This document shows positions 1-9,371 of a stretch of DNA of 28,612 nt, piece by piece. The stretch is from Actinomortierella ambigua (Eukaryota > Mortierellomycota > Mortierellomycetes > Mortierellales > Mortierellaceae): NCBI GenBank assembly GCA_016098155.1, contig JAAAJB010000461.1:1-28612 (forward strand), given 5' to 3'. The position numbers and the translations under genes are program-made. The notes beneath the pieces are model-generated. The model was given only the letters and a program-made list of their open reading frames with translations, had not been told where the DNA came from and did no database searches. Each line of letters opens with the position of its first letter. The first letter of the stretch is position 1.

Positions 1-938
1 GGCTTTCTACCAGCCAGACTCCTCCCTATCACTGTCCTCCCCCTGAGTGAAACAGAAAAAAAAAAAGCGAGACAGGAGCAATATACTCAACTTCGTTGCG
101 GCTGTACCGAGTTCGCGAAGCAGGTGGATAGGGTCGGCGAGAACGTACACTTTCTTTTTTTAGGCATCCATACGTGTATATCTGTAACTACTCAGCATTG
201 TAGTGTTCTGTACTCGTACTCGAAACGCGCCTCAGCCCAACAGTATACAGGTAAATACGTAGTTCAAACAGTCAGGCAGGAGGTAAAATGTGCATAGTTG
301 TCCATGGTGCACTACAGGAGCAAAATGTCCCCTTTTCGTAACTCGAGGCACCATCTTCAGTCCGCTCATGCAGGAAGCGAACGGTAGCAATTCAAAGTTG
401 TTCCGAGTCGGTTTTTCCTGCGTCCTCTAGAGCTTGGTTGGAGTGAGCAGCTAGACCTATTCCATTGTATTTGCATAAGAAGGGGGAGAGAGACTGTGCT
501 ACCTACCCAAACCAAAGTAATACGAACGTTATCGCACTATCATGCCAAAGCACTTATGATAACCTTCAGGGTTGGGAGGGGGGTGGGGAGGCAAGAAACG
601 GTTAGAAGTAGTCTACCACGCTATCTCCCGCACCTCGAGGTAACTAGCGGAGTGATGGATCGAGAAAGAGAGGAACGCTCTTTCTGCTCACAATCATTCT
701 TATTTTGGTAGACTGCAAAGAGAATGCTTTTTCTCCATGCATCACCAAGAGTACAGTACTCTGCTGCAAGAAAAATCTGTGGACAGGATTTCCAAGTCAA
801 GCGAGTTCATACTCTTTTGGTCGCAAAAATAGCAATTACGCCCTGCTGGGCAGAAAGATACAGGTTCATCGTTTCCACGACCATCCTACCCCCCCCCCAG
901 GCACAGGTATGACCCACAACCCCTTGTCACCCCTGGAG
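1..938. other. Non-coding left flank and upstream region of the first secreted-protein gene
   Basis: I see no gene here. The only open frame that crosses the right part of this stretch runs into the secreted-protein gene, but its upstream portion lacks family-like sequence and precedes the TATA box, so I treat it as promoter and 5' flank. A run of ten C residues near 890 lies about 50 bases upstream of the TATA box. Confidence 0.6.
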
Positions 939-950
939 GATATAAAAAGG
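939..950 (+). promoter_or_regulatory. TATA-box core promoter of the first secreted-protein gene
   Basis: The 12-mer GATATAAAAAGG lies about 200 bases upstream of the chosen ATG. The same 12-mer occurs in front of the paralogue on the other strand (3034-3045). The stretch between TATA and ATG is strongly C/T-rich, as expected for a transcribed fungal 5' leader. Confidence 0.75.
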
Positions 951-1142
951 GGGGTTGCCGCCCTTCTGGTAACAAGTCAAGTCCACAAAAGTTTACCTCC
1001 ATCTCTCCTTCTACACTTACCTTTCTACCTTTACCGAACCTCCTCCCCCCCCCCCTTTTTCTCTCTTTCGCACTCGCACACTCGTACTTGCGACCCCTTC
1101 CACCACCACCACTCCTCTTTTTCTCTCTTTGGCGACTACAAC

Positions 1143-1859
1143 ATGCGTGTCCATTCAAAGATTCTCCTCTTTTCCTTGGCGATTGCTCTGTTGGCAACTT
1201 TTGCCGTAGCGGCCGAGAAACCAGAGACTGCCAGGCCATCCCCCAAGTTGACCAAGGCTCCTGAGCCCAAGGCCCCAGAGACTGCCAGGCCATCCCCCAA
1301 GTTGACCAAGGCTCCTGAGCCCAAGGAGCCCAAGAAGTCCAGGAAGTCCAAGGCCTCAAAGTCTGTCAAGTCACCCAAGAAGCAGACCAACGCCAATGCG
1401 GTCAAGATGGGCCAGATAGCGGCGGTGAACAACAAGAAGGACTTTTGCTGGTTCCTTCCTCCTAACCGTGGCGACAAGATCTCGTCGAACGAGCACAGGG
1501 CGGTGGCGTTTTGCACGAACAAGCGCGTGCTCAAGGATGCGCCGAACGCCAACCTCTTCCCTAAAGGTTTCATCCAGTCGGCCAATTGGGCGGCCAACAC
1601 GACGAAAGCGAGAGAGTGGGTCCAGGTCACGGGACGGTTCAACCCGGACTTGTACGGCCTGTCGCGCGAGGACGGCGGTGGCCAGTATGATCAGGTTGCC
1701 CCTCGCGGCGCCCAGTGTGCTGGCTACCGTTACTGGGTCAACTTTATCGAGCCGAATGAGGGCATTTACTGCATGCGTTGCTGCAAGAACAAGCTGGATT
1801 GCCCCAGGAACAAGTCGCACAAAGGATGCAGAAGTGTTCTTGGCGGCAACTTTGCTTAA
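1143..1859 (+). CDS. Secreted cysteine-rich protein with Pro/Lys-rich linker (238 aa)
   Basis: Single-exon gene, function unknown. I start at 1143 because it gives a clean signal peptide: basic start, hydrophobic core at residues 7-23, likely cleavage after AVA. The open frame extends further 5', but that part lies across the TATA box. Residues 27-62 hold two identical 18-residue Pro/Lys/Thr repeats, followed by a very basic Lys/Ser linker to about residue 85. The C-terminal domain (about 95-238) carries eight cysteines in the contexts FCW, AFCT, QCAGY, YCMRCC, DCP and GCR, plus the phrase YGLSREDGGGQYD. The same eight cysteines occur in the convergent gene at 2419-2946, so four disulfides are plausible. 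I recall this domain as an uncharacterised secreted family of Mortierella-type fungi and basidiomycetes. An extracellular or cell-wall role is inference; the cationic linker could bind wall polymers. Confidence 0.88.
   Translation: MRVHSKILLFSLAIALLATFAVAAEKPETARPSPKLTKAPEPKAPETARPSPKLTKAPEPKEPKKSRKSKASKSVKSPKKQTNANAVKMGQIAAVNNKKDFCWFLPPNRGDKISSNEHRAVAFCTNKRVLKDAPNANLFPKGFIQSANWAANTTKAREWVQVTGRFNPDLYGLSREDGGGQYDQVAPRGAQCAGYRYWVNFIEPNEGIYCMRCCKNKLDCPRNKSHKGCRSVLGGNFA
1221..1326 (+). repeat. Exact 54-bp tandem duplication in the linker coding region
   Basis: Two copies with a period of 54 bases (1221-1274 and 1275-1326, the second ending two bases short). They are identical at the nucleotide level over the shared 52 bases and encode 18 residues, P-E-T-A-R-P-S-P-K and onward. 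Lack of even silent differences indicates a recent or homogenised duplication. The repeat is absent from the paralogue. Confidence 0.93.
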
Positions 1860-2418
1860 AGCGCAGCTGCAAGACTAAAGATGCCAGTAGAAGAATTCTT
1901 ATTTATTTTATAAAGGCACTTTTTTAAATTTACTCTATTGTACTTGTTCCATCCGACTTCCTGATCCATTGACCAAAAGAAGACAAAATATTCAAAGACC
2001 TCCTGTACGTAATGTAAAACCGGCGCACACAAAAGTAGTTTATCCCCAACAGACAGGGTTTGTTTCCAGGCGTTTATCCGATGTTTTGGGGGATGGAGAT
2101 ATGACGACGCATGTCCTGTGCGTGTGGTCAATTGCATCTTGAGCACGGGGGGGGGGAGGTTGGGGTTCAAGGAGTGAGGGAAGGAGGGAAGGGAGAACAT
2201 TTTTCGACGTATTTTTTTTTCAACCGCACCGCTGGTCCCCCCTTGCTTGAAATTCTATGCCATGCACCTAGTTGTATTGACAGTAAGCAGGCCAAACATG
2301 TAAAATGTCCCATCTGGAATAAAGGTATAAGAGTGATATATATATTGGTATTTGTTAACTTAGATATATGTATGTCGACAGAAAGCCCCAGGTAGTCGTA
2401 AGGCAAAGAGTCTCTAGT
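1860..2418. other. Convergent 3' flanks of the two secreted-protein genes
   Basis: About 560 bases between two stop codons facing each other. It is A/T-rich with a G-run at 2148-2157 and an AATAAA-like sequence near 2318 on the plus strand. I see no coding sequence; it should hold both 3' UTRs and polyadenylation sites. Confidence 0.6.
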
Positions 2419-2946
2419 TTACGAGTAGTCGCCAGGAAGGATCTTCTTGCATCCATAAGTCGACTTGTTGACGGGACAGTCAGACTTGTTCTGACAGCAA
2501 CGAATGCAGTAGATGTTGTCCGAAGGCTCAACAAAGCCCACGTAGTAAGGGTATCCTGCGCACTTGGAACCAGTAGGAGCCTTGGGATCATTCTGGCCAC
2601 CTTCGTCGGAGGCGGAGAGGCCGTACTTGGAGCGGTCAATGCGTCCAGTGATCTGAATCCACTTGCTGTCATTGTTTGTCTTCGCATGGGCCGATACAAT
2701 AAATCCGGTAGGGAAGATATTGGCATTGGGTGCCAGGGGCATGTTCTGGGTACAGAATGCAACGGCCACATCCTCGCTCTCCGAGATGCCGCCGCCCCAC
2801 TTGGGCGGGAGAAGTGTGCAGAACCGGTTAGTGTCGACAATGGCGATGGTCTTGCCGCTTTTGGCCTTGTTGACGGGAGCGCCATCTGTCAGCTCGGAGG
2901 AGAACAGGGCCAATGCGGCAATAATGAGGGTCGAGAAAGTCTTCAT
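2419..2946 (-). CDS. Secreted cysteine-rich protein, paralogue lacking the linker (175 aa)
   Basis: Single-exon gene of unknown function. The start at 2946 gives a typical signal peptide (MKTF followed by a hydrophobic stretch to about residue 22). Upstream in-frame ATGs would lie in front of the TATA box. The mature domain has eight cysteines in the same order as the neighbouring gene: RFCT, AFCT, KCAGY, YCIRCC, DCP, GCK. Shared phrases include NANIFPTGFI, YGLSASDEGGQ and a final KILPGDYS, where the neighbour ends VLGGNFA. It lacks the neighbour's basic Pro/Lys linker, so the mature domain follows the signal peptide after about 15 residues. The pair lies tail to tail, which points to inverted duplication. 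Possible roles (wall protein, effector, carbohydrate binder) cannot be decided from sequence. Confidence 0.88.
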   Translation of the reverse strand: MKTFSTLIIAALALFSSELTDGAPVNKAKSGKTIAIVDTNRFCTLLPPKWGGGISESEDVAVAFCTQNMPLAPNANIFPTGFIVSAHAKTNNDSKWIQITGRIDRSKYGLSASDEGGQNDPKAPTGSKCAGYPYYVGFVEPSDNIYCIRCCQNKSDCPVNKSTYGCKKILPGDYS

Positions 2947-3033
2947 GGCTGAAATCTTTATGATTGTGAAAGTGGAAGAAGGATGTGGTGATGTAGAAAG
3001 TTTCTTGTAAATGGCCAGGGTGAGGAAAGGGGG

Positions 3034-3045
3034 CCTTTTTATATC
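3034..3045 (-). promoter_or_regulatory. TATA-box core promoter of the second secreted-protein gene
   Basis: On the minus strand the sequence reads GATATAAAAAGG, identical to the element at 939-950. TATAAAAA itself lies at 3036-3043, about 97 bases upstream of the ATG at 2946. Confidence 0.75.
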
Positions 3046-4220
3046 GGCAGGGGTGCAGGTGCGTGTTTGTGTGGGATGACATAAAGCCAAGCAAGGTCTG
3101 GGAGTCGGCGTCCGATATACAGGAATGTCGCGGAGGTCAGAGCGCTCGAAGGCCCTAAGAATAGACCGCTAGCTTGCGCCTCATCCAAATTTGGCAGTGG
3201 AAAGGTCGCCTGGACAGGACAGGAGGATAGGAAGATCATAAGGAGACACAGCCAACACCACTCGTTTACCCGTCAAAAGGCTGCATTGCTCCTTTTTATT
3301 TTGTGTGCTACCCTGAGGCCACAGGTAGTTAGGGTTAGTCGGTTTATCCTCGTTCCTTGTTGTCTCAACCGCTCTCTCTTTTCTCTTTTTCCTCCTCGCC
3401 AATCATCATGTTCTCTGTGAGTACGAGTTGAAAAATACGGACTCTACAACCCGCCGGGAAGGATAAACATGACTGTGCTTTCCAAGAATGTTCACTTCAA
3501 AAATAGAACGCTGCTAAAGAAGAAAAGGTAGCCTCGGCTGTAGTGTCTGTGTGCGCATGATGGGTTCTACACCGAGGTTATGTTGCCTACGGATTTTCTA
3601 CTGCACGCGCGAGGCGTTCTCTTTGTTCATATTACGGCCCCTTGAGTGTCAGTTCCTTTTGCATGAGAAAAAGCTGCAAATATAACCCGTTGCACTTTGA
3701 TGAAGCATTGTATGAGTAGAGGAGGGAAAATGATTGTCGACTCGATCACAATGATTCGAACGCATCTCCGAGGCGAGAGCGCGGGACAAGCACACATTGG
3801 AGAGAGAGGGAGAGTGGGGAGAGGGTGAAAAAAATGAAGGGACCAACAAAGTGTGCGGCAGCCGATCGATGAGGAGTGAGTGAGAGCAAACAACAAAAAA
3901 AACGAGGGCTCTCATCACTGTCGATCTTGTTTTTTTCGATGCCGTCGGGCTGACAGGGGTGGGGATTGAAAATCCACTGGTTTGTTTGAGGTTGTTTTTT
4001 TTTTGTCTGCTCTCTTCCTCCGCACACTTGACTCAATCTCCGCCTGGCAATTGTGTGCCAAATCTGTGGAGAAAGAAGCATCTCCTTCTTTGACTTTGTC
4101 AGATCTAGCTGAGAGCATCTCCCCGCCATCCATGCAGCCAAAGTGTGGTTCTCATGGACCAACATCCCACTCGTTAGTCCCTTCTCTCCCTCTTTTCCTC
4201 GCATCTTGTTGTGAGGCAAG

Positions 4221-4243
4221 CAGGCAGGCAGGCAGGCAGGCAG
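4221..4243. repeat. (CAGG)n microsatellite
   Basis: Five full CAGG units plus CAG in a perfect run, in non-coding sequence. Confidence 0.95.
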
Positions 4244-4567
4244 TAGTAGGCGGGCCATCAAAGTTCCGAGTGTCAGTTGTACACGAGCGGGTATGACGTA
4301 TTTGATTGCACATATCAGCCCCTTTGTATCAGTAAAATAGGGGAAGCAGCTTCGCACATGGTCTCTCGCTTTACGATGGCTTCTAACCCCTTCTTCCTCC
4401 TTCTCCTGTCTGGTGTCTCTCAGTGTCCCTTTTCCCTCTTTTTTTTTGCCTGTCCTGACCTTTTAGCACATTCAGGGGATGGGGAAAGCGAGTGACAGCT
4501 TGGTGAATAGAGATGATCTACTACGCGGACCCATTGCTGTGCCCTCCCCCTCTCCCTCTACTTTCCT

Positions 4568-4703
4568 TTTGTAGAGCATTGTATAGAGCGCTACACAGGT
4601 GGCGCCACGCCCTTTCAGCCTGGCCAGGCCATGCAAGCCCCTATTTTGTTTTTTTTATATTCACCCTTGCTCTACAATGCAACGCTCTACAATGTCTACA
4701 ATA
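4568..4703. repeat. Cluster of inverted ATTGTAGAGC-like motifs around two perfect palindromes
   Basis: Left arm at 4568-4590 carries TTGTAGAGCATTGTA and TAGAGCG. The right arm at 4667-4703 carries the same decamer in reverse orientation (GCTCTACAAT, twice, plus a GTCTACAAT variant). Between them are two 10-bp perfect palindromes, GTGGCGCCAC (4599-4608) and CCTGGCCAGG (4619-4628). It may be a binding-site array or a structured RNA; no function is assigned. Confidence 0.6.
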
Positions 4704-5000
4704 CACACATCATGATCCCCAGCTTTATCCTCGTCATCTCCTTGAACGCATGGGAGCTGAGAATGAGCCTTCTTCATAGGATGTGACCCTCGAGTCAATC
4801 AGTGATACGCGAGTCATACAAACAGGCTAGCTCGCTTACATGCATGCATGCAATGTAGTGCTCCGTGGAAAATAAAAAAACCAAGGGAGGGAGAGAAAGA
4901 ATGATGCTGGAGACAAGGTTTCTTTCCTTTCCTTTCCTTCCCAGGTGCATGGGAGTGATATAGGTGGGGGTTGAGATCACGCTCCAATGAGAGGGGAGGC

Positions 5001-5020
5001 GAGAGAGAGAGAGAGAGAGA
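5001..5020. repeat. (GA)n microsatellite
   Basis: Ten perfect GA dinucleotides in non-coding DNA. Confidence 0.95.
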
Positions 5021-6267
5021 TCGGCGAGTTTTATTGAAAGATGGATGAATGGGTGGATGGATGATGTAGTACGTACACGAAGACGGGGCCTCCCCTTCTC
5101 AGCGACGCGCGTCAGGGTCCCCAGCGAGCAGCCGTGGAGGCGCCAAGAGATCAATGGTTCCGCACTGGCAAAAAGATTTTTAACATATGCGTTAAAAGTG
5201 GGTTTGAGTGAAACATTGACCAATGAGAACAGGGAATGCAGAAAAAGTTGTAGTTTACTATTACTCACCATGGACAGACATCTCGTCCATTCGCCCTCCA
5301 TCACGCATCGCATTTGTTTCTTCTCCTCCCTCCTCTCTTTCTGTCGTCTCTGTCTTCTGTCACCATTGTCCGTGCCACTGTCTAGCCGAGAAACAAAAAA
5401 GTGTGTTCTTTTTCTTATTGTTGCTTACGACACGATTAAGACGTTGCCACTCCCCTATTTGCGTATAGTCGTGGGCGCATTCGTTTTTTTTATTCTTTTT
5501 TGACTCTGTGTCGAGCCCGCCATCATCTGTCACTGGTTTTCCCCCCCAAGTCGCTCTATTCGTCCTCCGCGTTCAATCGCTCTCAGCATTGACACCAGCA
5601 GAGTCTAAGCATCGTTACCGTATATCGCAGACCTTTTTGATTGTCGTTGGTGCATCATCGCGTAGCAGCTCTTTCCCCCCTCCTCCTCCCCCCTTTTTTT
5701 GTTGTTGTTTTTTGTTGTTGTTCTGCTCAACTGGTTCCTTTGCAACCTGTGAGTGAAAGTCGCTCCTTTTTTTTTGTTTGCCTCGCTTTTTCCATCCGAG
5801 CATCGAGTAAGTTTTATGTATGATGAAGGTGTACATGGCTCCCTTGGTCGCCCCTCCACCCCACAAGCTCTTGTTCGCCCCTTCTCAATGTCGATTCCCT
5901 TTTCTTTGGTGCCCCTCCTCGACGCATCCAACAGAAATTGCGAGGAAGAGAGAGACTTGAGCAGAGTGTACAGCAGGGCTGCATCTGTGTTGTATTTGTA
6001 CTTTTTGTGCTGTGGATGTGTACACAGGCTGGGGTGAATGTGTATATGTGTGTGTCTGAATGACAAAGGAAGAGGGAGAGAGAGGGAAGGGGTCAAGTCG
6101 AGTCGAGTAGAGTTCGAGTCTCTTAAAATCCCTCGCGGGGAGGGGGGTTCTCCTTTTTTTTTTCTTTTCACTTTTCTCTTTCTTTTCTTTCACTGCAACA
6201 CAACCCCAAACCTCCATCCACCCATCCCTCTTCGTATTCTTCTTTTACTTCTTCTTCTTGCCTTCCT

Positions 6268-6295
6268 CTTCTTCTTCTTCTTCTTCTTCTTCTTC
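6268..6295. repeat. (CTT)n microsatellite in the 5' leader of the bHLH gene
   Basis: Perfect CTT run in a strongly C/T-rich tract about 215 bases upstream of the chosen bHLH start codon. It could be translated as poly-Ser if an upstream ATG at 6258 were used, but I regard it as leader sequence. Confidence 0.85.
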
Positions 6296-6509
6296 ACCAC
6301 CCAACAGTTCTACCGCCCCCCCTTTTGTTCTTTATCCGTCCACTGCGCACCATTTTCAACAGCTAACAAACCACCCGCGCTTCGCTTGTCCTCTCTGTCT
6401 GTGCCGCATTCCTTTCTGTTTGCTGCATTCTTTCTTGGGGTTAATAGAAGCCCCCCTTCCTCATTCGCCCTCGCTCGTCACCGTAAAAAGGTCTTTTTTC
6501 TTTTCCACA

Positions 6510-9371
6510 ATGTTCAGCCAGTCCTCACAACCCATGCGCCTGGCGCACCCAACACCTTACCATCTCCAGCAGCAGCTCCAGCGCCAAAGCTCACTCCAGC
6601 AACAACACCAGCAGCAACAGCAACAGCAGCAGCAGCAGCCACAGTCTATGCCGTTCAGCACAGCCGCCACCTCTATGCCCATGCCTATGCCAATGCCTTT
6701 CCCCAACCACCATCACCAAAACAACACTGGCACTCCCAACAACTCCTTTGCTGGCACCATTGACCCCAACCTTTTGCAGGTCACCATGGGCCGCATGGGC
6801 GACATGTCTCATCTGCACAACGTGTCGTCGCTCTTCCCGGCCTCACCTACGCCTTCCTCGGCCGGCTCGGCCACCCTTGCACAGACAACACACCCGCTCC
6901 TGGGCCGGAGTAGCTTGTCGAACCCGACGATCAAGCAAGAGGCCGCCTCGCCAGACTACCTTGCCTCTGAACTCGACTTTGGCGAGCCAGGTTCGATGCT
7001 CTCGCCCGGCTCGAGCTCGCCCATCAACTCGCCTCTGAACGACTTTGATGGATCGGACGACTTTTCGCTGCCTCTTGGCGCGAGCGGCAACGGCAACGGT
7101 GGCACTGCCAAGCCGACACCTCTCAACATTCACCAGGGCTCGTACGGCGAGTCACCCGGCACCGGCTCGCTCTACTCGCCCGGCGAGTCTGACCTTTTCC
7201 CGGACGATATCAGCATGCCAACCTCAAGGCCAGTCGACGTAAAGTATGGCCGCAACAGCTTGCAGATCCAGAGCTCACTCCAGTCGCCTTTCCACAGCAT
7301 GTCGATGCCTGTGCATCGGTCCGACTGGTTTGGCAATACTGCGGACGGTCACGCCGTTGGTTCGTATGAGACCCCGTCGGGTATCCAATTTGTGAACAGC
7401 TTGTTTGACGACGATACAGAAAAGTAAGTCTCTCTCTCTCTCTTTTTTTTTTGTATATACACCTTTGAGCGCGTTTGTCCTTCCTGTGTGGGAATCGAGT
7501 TGTGGTCGACTGTGGGTGTGTGCGTACACCCTCAGGGATTATTTTTGTTGCACCCCTTCCTCCCTCTTTCCCCACCCACACTACACTGCACTGCACATCT
7601 CAAGCAAAAAAATTCAATGGAACAAATGGAAACGCAGCAACCTTCGTCGAGATTTATCCCACGAGGGGGGAACCGCTGGGCAACAGACAAAAACACAGGA
7701 GATTGTACCTTGAACTCTCTACTCTACAGATGGAGGCGAGCAAGTGTACACCCCTTGAACACGTTGAGCAGCAGCTGGCTTTTTTGAGACGTGCGCCTGT
7801 GCGTGTCATCGCCACTGGAGGCAACACGTTGAAAAAAAAGAGACTGTTGAAAAGTGACGGGGAGAGGGAGGGGAAATGGGAGGGAGGCTACCCGTGCAGT
7901 CGGCCAGGATAGTTTTGCACAATTGGGTAGAGGCGAAACAAAGAGTGGGAACCATGTTCAGGCATGGACAATCACTGGCGAATGATGGTGCGGCCTCTGA
8001 CAAAGCTACACTCCCCTCCTTCCGACTGCGCCCTTCGTTTGTGCCCTCTCTCTCTCTCTCTCTCGCCCCCCTTTAATCCGCTTGCCTTTGCTCCCTTCTG
8101 GGTTTCTTCTCCGCGGTTGTTCGGTCCTTGGTCCGTTTTTGGGTTCCTGAGGTATTGCGAGGGAAAAGAAAGAAAGAAAAAAAAAAAGGAAAAGGTGTTT
8201 CGAAGGATGAATGACAGCATCGTGGTACCTTGGAGAGCGGAGCAGTAGTGCGATCGTGCATTTTGTCTGTCTCGCCTTGCCCACGCTTCCTTTTTTTGGC
8301 AGACCAGACCTGTCGGAAAGAAGGATCGCCGACCTTTTGGCTCTCTTGTGTTCTTGATGTCTTCGATCTTGCCACTTTCACTCTTGGCCGAGTCATTCGT
8401 CTACTCGAGGAACGAGGGGGGGAAAGAGAGAGAGGGAACAAGCGAGTCAGAGTGAGCAAGAGACAAACTCGCAGTGCCCACCTCTCCCTTCTCCTTCAAC
8501 ATCGCATCCTCTTTCCCCTTTCTCTCTCTCTCTCTCTCTCTACTCTTCCTCGTCTTGTCCCTCCCCCCCCCCTTATTTTTGGCCTGTTGCTTTGCATGAT
8601 AGGCATGTTTGTTTGGACACGAATGTGCGGATGTGTTGTAGACCGATTGAGACTCCAAAGGGGGGATATGGAAATATCCCCTTTTTACCCCCCTCGTTGC
8701 GTTTTTTTTTTCTTTTCCTTGGGAAGGGCTGTATCGCTGACGCCATTACAACCACCTTTTAATTCTTCCCTCATAACTTTATAGGACTAATGCCAGGGCG
8801 ATGCTACTCAATGAAAAGCGGCGACGACGACGTGAGAGCCACAATGCTGGTAGGTGAAGAGAAGAGGGGAAACTACCCCCTGTGAATAAGTGGCAAGACA
8901 ACAACCAAAAAAAGCCGCGTCCGCAGCATGATGAACCTCCTGTGATGTCAACCGATTGGAAGTGATACTGATGATGTCTGATTGATCAATGTTCCAACCA
9001 ATATAGTCGAACGTCGGCGACGGGATAACATCAACGAGAAGATTCAGGAGCTGTCGACCTTGCTCCCAGACACATACATTGACACCGCCAACAAGCCCAA
9101 CAAAGGCGTGATCCTGCGCAAGTCGGTGGACTACATTCGTCACCTTCAACAGTTGGTCGCTTCGCAGACAAGTCGGAATCAAGAGTTGGAGACGCAGCTT
9201 CGCATGATGAACGGAGGTGGAGGAGTTCAGGAGTCAAACCCCAACGGCAATGGCCCCGGCTCTGACATGGGAATGGGCGGTACGCCATCATCCGATCCAG
9301 GCGCTAGTGCACAGCTTCACCAAGGGTTTGGGATGATGCGCATCGAAGGCAACACACCGACCAATCTGTAA
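6510..9371 (+). CDS. bHLH transcription factor, MiT/TFE- or USF-like (447 aa)
   Basis: Three coding exons: 6510-7423, 8785-8849, 9007-9371. Predicted nuclear E-box-binding regulator. The long first exon encodes a low-complexity activation-type region: poly-Gln (about residues 24-45), a Met-Pro repeat, then Ser/Pro- and Asp-rich segments. The bHLH is assembled across two introns. The basic region [20 protein letters not shown] (317-336) has His324, Glu328 and Arg332, the triad that reads CACGTG in class B bHLH proteins. Helix 2 contains [17 protein letters not shown], close to MITF/TFEB, followed by a short heptad-like stretch that may be a weak zipper, then a Gly-rich tail. The ATG at 6510 sits in a good CACAATG context; an in-frame ATG at 6258 would add 84 unlikely residues. 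Intron 1 is 1361 nt, intron 2 is 157 nt. Target genes are unknown. Confidence 0.9.
7424..8784 (+). other. Long first intron of the bHLH gene
   Basis: Bounded by GTAAGT and ATAG. It is far longer than the 96-250 nt introns of most genes here. It contains C/T and G/A tracts and a CT microsatellite, and I find no hidden exon: the protein reads smoothly from TEK across to [11 protein letters not shown]. The TAA inside the donor is in frame, so unspliced RNA would encode a 305-residue protein without the bHLH. Confidence 0.8.

Larger units (their letters stand above)
3100..6200. other. Gene-poor region of about 3 kb with microsatellites
   Basis: Open frames here are short, on both strands, low in complexity and without family motifs or credible splice structure. 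I therefore call no gene. The stretch contains a CAGG microsatellite (4221-4243), a GA microsatellite (5001-5020), a palindrome cluster (4568-4703) and long C/T-biased tracts on the plus strand from about 5300 onward that likely belong to the regulatory region and 5' leader of the bHLH gene. An unannotated non-coding RNA cannot be excluded. Confidence 0.5.

Noticed and set aside
705..1142. In-frame upstream extension of the first secreted-protein gene
   Set aside because: It would place translation across the TATA box and C/T-rich leader, and it would bury the signal peptide internally.
3746..4357. Minus-strand open frame of about 200 codons in the gene-poor region
   Set aside because: Low-complexity composition, no motif, no splice context, and repeat-derived segments (from the CAGG run).
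6100..6130. T-arm-like GTTCGAGTC with a four-base-pair stem, suggesting a tRNA
   Set aside because: No acceptor, D or anticodon arm can be built upstream; the surroundings are purine-rich repeats.
6258..6509. Upstream in-frame ATG for the bHLH gene with poly-Ser from the CTT repeat
   Set aside because: Low-complexity leader-like sequence with no domain. The ATG at 6510 has the better context and starts the Gln-rich region.
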